In this document: positions 50,855 to 55,592 of the stretch, piece by piece
Layout of the letters: the number at the start of each line of letters is the position of its first letter
Position numbering within the stretch: position 1 is the stretch's first letter
Source of the DNA: Acidimicrobiia bacterium
GTDB lineage: Bacteria > Actinomycetota > Acidimicrobiia > Acidimicrobiales > UBA8592
Assembly: GCA_030431575.1 (NCBI GenBank)
Contig: JAUIIS010000004.1
Coordinates: 1 to 55,592 of the forward strand
DNA length: 55,592 nt
Direction of reading: 5' to 3'
Position numbers and translations under genes: made by a program
The notes under the pieces: model-generated
The model's database searches: none
Told to the model about the DNA's origin: nothing
Seen by the model: only the letters and a program-made list of their open reading frames with translations

Positions 50855-50920
50855 CTCGCACCTGTCGGCAGATCGGCTACCCCGTCAGGCTAGCCAATGG
50901 AGCCGATTGCTGTACGAAAC

Positions 50921-50945
50921 CTTACTGCGACACGATTGCGATAAG
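50921..50945. promoter_or_regulatory. Imperfect dyad, NUR-box-like, between fur-like gene and cbiM
   Basis: CTTACTGCGAC-AC-GATTGCGATAAG. Within it CTGCGA-N5-TTGCGA resembles the Streptomyces nickel-regulator box (TTGCAA-N5-TTGCAA), 9 of 12 bases. It sits 62 bp upstream of cbiM in the divergent gap. Confidence 0.45.
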
Positions 50946-51007
50946 ACTGATGGGGCGGCTAGGGTCCATTCGCTGCTCGGTCCACGAGCGCTGGAAGGAC
51001 TGGGTCG

Positions 51008-52000
51008 ATGTCGATTGTCGCCATGCACGCACCAGATGGGTTCTTAGAACCTGGTGTCGCGCTTGTCACGGGGCTGATCGCGTTGGCAGTCATGGCCGCG
51101 GCGGTTCGGTCGTCATCACAAGAGCTAGGCGACCGCCAGGTACCGCTGGCTGGCATGGCCGCGGCGTTCATATTCGCCGCGCAGATGTTCAACTTCCCGG
51201 TGGCGTCAGGCACAACCGGCCACCTGTTGGGCGGTGCATTGGCCGCCATCCTGCTGGGCCCGTGGGTGGGTGCTCTGGTGGTTGGCGTTGTGGTGCTGGT
51301 GCAGGCGCTGATCTTCGCCGACGGCGGGCTAACCGCCCTGGGATACAACGTGATCAACATGGCCATCGTGCCCGCGTTCGGTGGATGGGCCATCTACTGC
51401 CTGGTCCGGCGCGTGCTGCCCAGCAACGCCGCCGGCGTCATTGGGGCAACGGCAGTGGCGTCAGGGCTGTCGGTGGTTTTTGCGGCCAGCGCGTTCTCGA
51501 TCCAGTGGCTGTTCGGTGCCACTGCGCCGGTGCCGTTCGACACCGTTTTTGGGGCAATGGTCGGGGTCCATGTGCTCATCGGGATCGGCGAGGCAGCCAT
51601 TTCAGCGATGGCTATTGCCGCAGTATTGGCGGCCCGCCCAGACCTCGTAGTCGGGGCTCAGGATCTCAACGCAACACAACTTGCCGATCGCCCGCGTGTC
51701 GGCGCCCGTCCGTTCGTGATTGGGGGGTTGCTTGTTGCTGTGTTCCTCGCAATGGTGGTCAGCCAGTTCGCCGCAAGTAGCCCAGATGGCCTCGAGAAGG
51801 TGGCCGAGGACAAAGGCTTTAGCGACAGCGCCACCGACCACACCTTCGCCCAGAGCATGTTCGCGGACTATGCCACTCGAGGCATCGATAACGAGAACCT
51901 CAGCCTCGCGATCGCGGGGGTCACCGGCGTCACGCTGACCCTGGCCGTCGGGACAGGTATGGCCGTTGGCGCTCGACAGCTTCGACGGGCCGCTACCTAA
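51008..52000 (+). CDS. cbiM: ECF-type metal transporter substrate-binding subunit CbiM/NikM, fused to a PDGLE domain
   Basis: 330 residues. The core MHAPDGFLEPGVALVTGLIALAVMAAAV, then FNFPVASGTTGHLLGGALAAILLGPW, matches CbiM/NikM; the conserved M-H near the N-terminus and the H in TGHL bind cobalt or nickel. In known members that Met is residue 1 (or exposed by cleavage); here the ATG with a good ribosome site (GGAAGG) is 5 codons earlier at 51008, and the family-like start would be 51023. The C-terminus carries a PDGLE domain (SSPDGLEKVAEDKGF) and one more helix, taking the role of CbiN/NikN. The stop overlaps cbiQ. Confidence 0.92.
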   Translation: MSIVAMHAPDGFLEPGVALVTGLIALAVMAAAVRSSSQELGDRQVPLAGMAAAFIFAAQMFNFPVASGTTGHLLGGALAAILLGPWVGALVVGVVVLVQALIFADGGLTALGYNVINMAIVPAFGGWAIYCLVRRVLPSNAAGVIGATAVASGLSVVFAASAFSIQWLFGATAPVPFDTVFGAMVGVHVLIGIGEAAISAMAIAAVLAARPDLVVGAQDLNATQLADRPRVGARPFVIGGLLVAVFLAMVVSQFAASSPDGLEKVAEDKGFSDSATDHTFAQSMFADYATRGIDNENLSLAIAGVTGVTLTLAVGTGMAVGARQLRRAAT

Positions 52001-52773
52001 TGGGCGGCGGGCACGCGCCCAACAAGATTCACGACCTAGTGATCTCAGGCGAGTCGAGCGTCCACCGACTGCCGCCCGACGTCAAACTGGTCGCGCTTGT
52101 GGCCTTCGTGTCCTCCATCGCCATGACGCCACGGCACGCAGTCTGGGCTTTCGCTGTCTATGCCGCGATACTGGCAGCGGTCACTGCGATTGCCAGAGTC
52201 CCCATTGCGGTAATCGGCCGGCGTCTGCTGATTGTCGCACCGTTCCTCATGGCCGCAGCGCTGGTGCCCTTCATTGGTGACGGGCCACAGACCAAGGTCG
52301 GCCCGTTCAACCTGTCGACCGATGGCCTGTGGGCCGCGTGGAACATCTGTGCGAAAGCGCTGCTCGGCGCCACTGCCAGCATTCTGCTCACCTCAACAAC
52401 GCCGATCCCTGATCTTCTCGTCGGCATGACCAGACTTCGCGTTCCTCGACCGGTGGTGTCCATCGTGGCATTCATGGTCCGCTACCTCGACCTACTCGCC
52501 GATCAGTTTCAACGCATGCGCCTTGCCATGGCGGCCAGAGGCCACGACCCCCGATGGCTGTGGCAAGCCCGTCCGGTAGCAAGTGCTGCAGGCACCTTGT
52601 TCGTCCACGCCTACGAACGTGGCGAGCGTACGCATCAAGCCATGTTGGCCCGAGGTTTCACTGGCCACATGCCGGACCTCGACACACCGACGCGCAGCTC
52701 GGGGGCGTGGCTTACCGCGCTGGGGCCAGCAGCACTTGCGGTATCGGTTTGCATCGTCGCAATCGTCCAATGA
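52000..52773 (+). CDS. cbiQ: ECF transporter T-component CbiQ
   Basis: 257 residues with five or six hydrophobic helices and the two coupling motifs of the T-component as QRMRLAMAARGHDPRW and ERTHQAMLARGFTG (the A-R-G signatures that contact the ATPases). N-terminal VKLVALVAFVSSIAMTPRHAVWAFAVYAAIL is typical. It links the substrate subunit CbiM to the ATPase. The ATG overlaps the cbiM stop by one base and its stop overlaps cbiO by 4 bp. Confidence 0.93.
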   Translation: MGGGHAPNKIHDLVISGESSVHRLPPDVKLVALVAFVSSIAMTPRHAVWAFAVYAAILAAVTAIARVPIAVIGRRLLIVAPFLMAAALVPFIGDGPQTKVGPFNLSTDGLWAAWNICAKALLGATASILLTSTTPIPDLLVGMTRLRVPRPVVSIVAFMVRYLDLLADQFQRMRLAMAARGHDPRWLWQARPVASAAGTLFVHAYERGERTHQAMLARGFTGHMPDLDTPTRSSGAWLTALGPAALAVSVCIVAIVQ

Positions 52774-53516
52774 CCGCCGCCATCTCCATCCGAAGTCTCA
52801 CCTATCGCTACCCCAACAGCCACAGGAATGTGCTCGACGGAATCGAGCTCGACATCTACCCAGGCGAACGGGTTGCCCTCCTGGGCCCAAACGGGTCCGG
52901 CAAAACCACGATGGCCCTACACCTCAACGGTCTCCTGCCAATCCAGGCAGGTTCGATAACTATCCAGGACACCTTGGTGGCTGATGCCAACCTCGCCGAT
53001 ATCCGCCGACGCGTCGGCATGGTGTTCCAAGATCCAGACGATCAGCTATTCATGACTACGGTCGGCGATGACGTCGCATTCGGGCCTGCCAACCTCGGCA
53101 TCAACCCACCCCAGCGCGACCTAGTTGTGCAGGACGCCCTGGCCGCAGTGGACGCCACCCACCTCGCCGAACGGCACCCACACCACATCTCCGGCGGTGA
53201 GAAACGCCGCGCCGCAATCGCCACCGTGCTGGCCATGAGCCCAGACATCGTTGTCCTTGACGAACCAACCTCGGGCCTCGACCCTGTGGGGCGACGAGAG
53301 CTCGCCGAACTGTTGGCCACCATCGGCGCCACCCAATTGGTCATCACCCACGATCTCCCCTTTGCGTTGGCTACCTGCCCCCGATCGGTCATCGTCGACC
53401 AAGGCCGCATCGCCGCAGACGCTCCAACCATCGACCTGCTCAGCGATCCCGAACGGTTGATCCAGCACCGCCTTGAGCTGCCCTACGGCTTCCAACTTCG
53501 TGCCCCCGGTGCCTAG
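52770..53516 (+). CDS. cbiO: ECF transporter ATPase CbiO
   Basis: 248 residues. Walker A LLGPNGSGKTTM, Q-loop VFQDPDDQLFMTTVGDDVAFGP, signature ISGGEKRRAAIATVLAMSPDIVVLDEPTSGLDPVG and switch VITHDLPFA. It energises cobalt/nickel uptake through CbiMQ. The gap after it (53517-53680) holds a 15-bp direct repeat with one mismatch (53627-53641 and 53666-53680) and, in frame after the cbiO TAG, an open stretch (VIIDVGRNWTSWEDSVTLW) that I cannot assign. Confidence 0.95.
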   Translation: MTAAISIRSLTYRYPNSHRNVLDGIELDIYPGERVALLGPNGSGKTTMALHLNGLLPIQAGSITIQDTLVADANLADIRRRVGMVFQDPDDQLFMTTVGDDVAFGPANLGINPPQRDLVVQDALAAVDATHLAERHPHHISGGEKRRAAIATVLAMSPDIVVLDEPTSGLDPVGRRELAELLATIGATQLVITHDLPFALATCPRSVIVDQGRIAADAPTIDLLSDPERLIQHRLELPYGFQLRAPGA

Positions 53517-53680
53517 CCACTAGCCGATGCTCCGGTGCTTTGTCGCACTGGAACCAGCCCAGTGATCATCGACGTCGGACGTAATTGGACATCTTGGGAG
53601 GACTCAGTCACGTTGTGGCGCCGGTTCGTTGGGCCAACGGCATTCCGGCCTGAGCTGCCGATCAACGTTGGGCCAGCGGC

Positions 53681-54529
53681 TTAGGCGATGCTTGGCGTGC
53701 GGGTAGTTCGGTGAAGCGCAGCCAATGCCTCGCGAGCGGCAAGTACCACGAAGAACTGCAGAACGCTGAACCCGGCAATAGTGGCACCGCCTGCGGTTCC
53801 GTGATGGAAGCTCACGAGTAGCCCGGCAACCACAGCCACCGCACCAAGTAAGGTCGAGGTGACCATGATGGCCGGGACACGGTTCACCAGAAGCGAAGCG
53901 GTGGCGGGTGGCCCTACAAGCAGGCCAAAAACCAGCAGGGTGCCAATGGCCTGGAAGCTTGCGACGATGCTCAGCGCCAGCAAAGCCAACAAAGCCGCTT
54001 GAGCCAGCTGGGGGCGCATACCAAGGGTCTGGGCCTTCGCACGATTGAACGTCAACGCCAAGAATGGGCGGTACAGCACGACCGTGCAGATAACGACAAC
54101 GGCGGTCGCGATTGCTTGATTCTGGATATCCCCACTGGTTACGCCAAGGACATCACCAAAGAGGAGCGCTGTCACCTCGGTCGAGAACGACTGCGCCCTC
54201 GACACAATCACGATGCCCAGCGAAAGCATTCCCACGAACAGCAACCCAATCGCGGTGTCCTCGCGCACGATCGTGCGGTTTGAGACGACGCTCACGAGTC
54301 CGCTCATCACCAACGCTGCAACGAACGCACCGATGAGTGGGCTAAACCCCCAAAGGACTGCCAGCGCGATACCCGGAATGACGCCGTGGGCCAGCGCATC
54401 GCCAAGAAACGCTAACCCCCGAAGCACCACCCACGTTCCGACCAGCGATGTAGCCACGACCGCGATCAGGCTCCCGATAAGTGCCCTTTGCATGAATGCG
54501 GGTTCAAACGCATCGAAGAGAAAATCCAT
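53681..54529 (-). CDS. znuB: Metal (zinc/manganese) ABC transporter permease
   Basis: 282 residues of the ABC-3 family with eight or so helices: FMQRALIGSLIAVVATSLVGTWVVLRGLAFLGDALAHGVIPGIALAVLWGFSPLIGAFVAALV, then REDTAIGLLFVGMLSLGIVIVSRA and FQAIGTLLVFGLLVGPPATASLLVNRVP. The D-A-L-A-H-G coupling region is intact. It lies 15 bp past the substrate-binding protein gene. No cognate ATPase gene follows; it may lie upstream of the binding protein outside the window, or another ATPase may serve. Zinc is favoured by the His-rich binding protein. Confidence 0.9.
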   Translation of the reverse strand: MDFLFDAFEPAFMQRALIGSLIAVVATSLVGTWVVLRGLAFLGDALAHGVIPGIALAVLWGFSPLIGAFVAALVMSGLVSVVSNRTIVREDTAIGLLFVGMLSLGIVIVSRAQSFSTEVTALLFGDVLGVTSGDIQNQAIATAVVVICTVVLYRPFLALTFNRAKAQTLGMRPQLAQAALLALLALSIVASFQAIGTLLVFGLLVGPPATASLLVNRVPAIMVTSTLLGAVAVVAGLLVSFHHGTAGGATIAGFSVLQFFVVLAAREALAALHRTTRTPSIA

Positions 54530-54544
54530 GGCCGAATGGAAGCC

Positions 54545-55592
54545 TTAGCTGGTCAGGGCCGAGACAATGCGTTCGGCGTTCGTGCGGACCATATCGAGAT
54601 ATGTCGCTCCGTCGGAATCGTCTGCTCCGAGCGACTCCGAGAATAGTTCGACCACCTCGATATCACCGACTTCGCTGGAGAGCGTCTGTGCAAGCTCGTC
54701 AGACGACGATGTGTCGGCGAAGATCGCAGGCACGGCCTCGTCCTCGATCAGTTCGGCGAGCTCGGCCAGCGCTTGGGCGCTGGTTCCATCAGCGGTGCTC
54801 CCTGACGGGATGACCGTGCCCACGACCTCGAATCCATAGCGGTCTGCGAAGTAGCCGAACACCTCGTGGTTAGTGAGCAGAACCCGGTCGTCCGTGTCGA
54901 TTGCTGCCAGCATTTCGTTGACTTCGCTGTCAAGTTTCTCGAGTTCACCCACATAGGCATCTGCGGCCGCAGCTAGAGCATCGGCATCGATGGAATCGAC
55001 ATTCTCGACGAGAAAGTCTGCGATGCCAGCAGCGGCCAACGCCATGCGAGTTGGGTCGGTGAAGAAGTGTGGGTCCACGCCCTCATGATCATGCCCATCA
55101 TGGTCCTCATCACCATGATCTCCATCGTCATGGTCCTCATCGTCATGGGCCTCATCGTCATGGGCCTCATCGTCATGGGCCTCATCGTCATGGACCTCAT
55201 CGTCATGGACCTCATCGTCATGGACCTCATCGTCATGGTCCTCATCGTCATGGTCCTCATCGTCATGATCTTCATCACCGTGATCGTGACCGCCTTCGCC
55301 GAACTCGATGGTCCCGACGGCTTTAATCGCCTCGAACACAAGGACGCCATCGGCCTCCGCGGCCTCTATAACGTCGAGCAGGCCTTCTTCGAAACCAGCG
55401 CCATTGACGATCACTACATCGGCGTCACCGATCTCAGCTACCTGCTGCGCAGACGCCTGAAAGTCGTGCGGATCCGCGCCGACCGGCATGATCGTGATGA
55501 CATCAAACTGATCTCCGGCCAGGTTTTCGACAACATCGCCGAGGATGTTGGTGGTCACCACGATCACTGGCTGTTCAGCATCAGATTCGACG
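54545..55592 (-). CDS. znuA: Metal ABC transporter substrate-binding protein with His/Asp-rich loop (5' end outside window)
   Basis: At least 349 residues; the 5' end (signal/lipobox) is cut by the window edge: the frame stays open to the last base as VESDAEQPVIVVTTNILGD. ZnuA-like metal ligands are visible: H in GADPHDFQAS, H in GVDPHFFTDP, H in LLTNHEVFGYF and D in AIFADTSSSDEL. Between the first and second lies a long HDDED-type repeat about 65 residues long, as in zinc-binding proteins where it captures extra metal. It starts the operon with the permease gene downstream. The GTG at 55567 is not the true start. Confidence 0.92.
   Translation of the reverse strand, partial: VESDAEQPVIVVTTNILGDVVENLAGDQFDVITIMPVGADPHDFQASAQQVAEIGDADVVIVNGAGFEEGLLDVIEAAEADGVLVFEAIKAVGTIEFGEGGHDHGDEDHDDEDHDDEDHDDEVHDDEVHDDEVHDDEAHDDEAHDDEAHDDEDHDDGDHGDEDHDGHDHEGVDPHFFTDPTRMALAAAGIADFLVENVDSIDADALAAAADAYVGELEKLDSEVNEMLAAIDTDDRVLLTNHEVFGYFADRYGFEVVGTVIPSGSTADGTSAQALAELAELIEDEAVPAIFADTSSSDELAQTLSSEVGDIEVVELFSESLGADDSDGATYLDMVRTNAERIVSALTS
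55126..55275 (-). repeat. 15-bp tandem repeat inside the metal-binding protein gene
   Basis: Nine near-identical units CGTCATGGNCCTCAT (55126-55260) plus a degenerate one; each encodes D-E-x-H-D on the minus strand. The variable base runs T, GGG, AAA, TT along the plus strand, so x is D, then V (three), then A (three), then D, a pattern of stepwise block duplication. Confidence 0.9.

Noticed and set aside
53517-53680. Short frame after cbiO reading VIIDVGRNWTSWEDSVTLW
   Set aside because: Protein-like in look but only about 50 codons, no ribosome site or known family, and the region has a direct repeat; not strong enough to call.
55126-55275. Possible CRISPR array
   Set aside because: Units are 15 bp, contiguous and without spacers, and they lie in a coding frame.
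55069-55326. Plus-strand open frame rich in His-Arg-His-Gly-Pro repeats
   Set aside because: It is the antisense reading of the 15-bp tandem repeat in the metal-binding protein gene; no start signal or independent support.

Overview
The window looks like chromosomal DNA from a high-GC actinobacterium, most plausibly an environmental Acidimicrobiia-type lineage. This rests on a GC content of roughly 60% by eye, GTG starts, actinobacterial-style sensor kinases, and many genes with a TANNNT -10 element directly upstream of the start codon, which implies leaderless mRNAs. The lineage is inferred; there is no rRNA or other marker gene. I found no tRNA, rRNA, CRISPR array, insertion sequence or prophage.

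Layout. (1) 1-5063, minus strand: an operon of MFS exporter, ABC ATPase, ABC permease, DesK-type histidine kinase and LuxR-type response regulator (the last cut or ending at the left edge). (2) 5477-8138: a secreted 5'-nucleotidase-like phosphoesterase ending in a strong hairpin, and a small lipoprotein. (3) 8211-20899: single genes and short operons: a MarR regulator with a perfect 24-bp palindrome, a SnoaL-like protein, an F420/flavin-type oxidoreductase plus a kinase-like phosphotransferase, an Rrf2 regulator operon, RidA, a methyltransferase, a split wHTH/STAND-ATPase regulator, an acyl-CoA-dehydrogenase-like flavoprotein, a methyltransferase, a homocysteine S-methyltransferase-like protein and a small cytosolic protein. 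(4) 20909-26474: nadC, a VOC protein, a DUF6544-like protein, a second kinase/regulator pair with a LysE exporter, and a limonene-epoxide-hydrolase-like protein. (5) 26554-35212: a full glycogen locus (glgP-glgX-glgA, glgC, glgB). (6) 35232-39012: a cytochrome P450, then the YjjI glycyl-radical enzyme and its YjjW activase. (7) 39282-44043: an SDR, a PaaX-type regulator, and boxC-boxB for aerobic benzoyl-CoA degradation. (8) 44136-49031: a MOSC protein, a permease/TIGR03943 pair, a haloalkane-dehalogenase remnant, a sulfatase and a methyltransferase remnant. (9) 49032-55592: metal homeostasis: a desaturase-Rieske fusion, a Fur-family regulator, a CbiMQO-type ECF transporter, a metal ABC permease and a His/Asp-rich metal-binding protein that runs off the right edge.

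How the genes work together. The glycogen genes encode activation (GlgC), elongation (GlgA), branching (GlgB), phosphorolysis (GlgP) and debranching (GlgX). BoxB epoxidises benzoyl-CoA and BoxC opens the ring, probably under the divergent PaaX-like repressor through a dyad between them. The right end gathers two metal importers around one Fur-family regulator.

Most notable: the yjjW stop is a TGA followed in frame by a Gly/Cys-rich stretch, which would create a CxxU motif if read as selenocysteine; leaderless promoter geometry (TANNNT, then 6-7 nt, then the start codon) recurs at a dozen genes; and several operators can be read directly as palindromes placed next to those -10 boxes.
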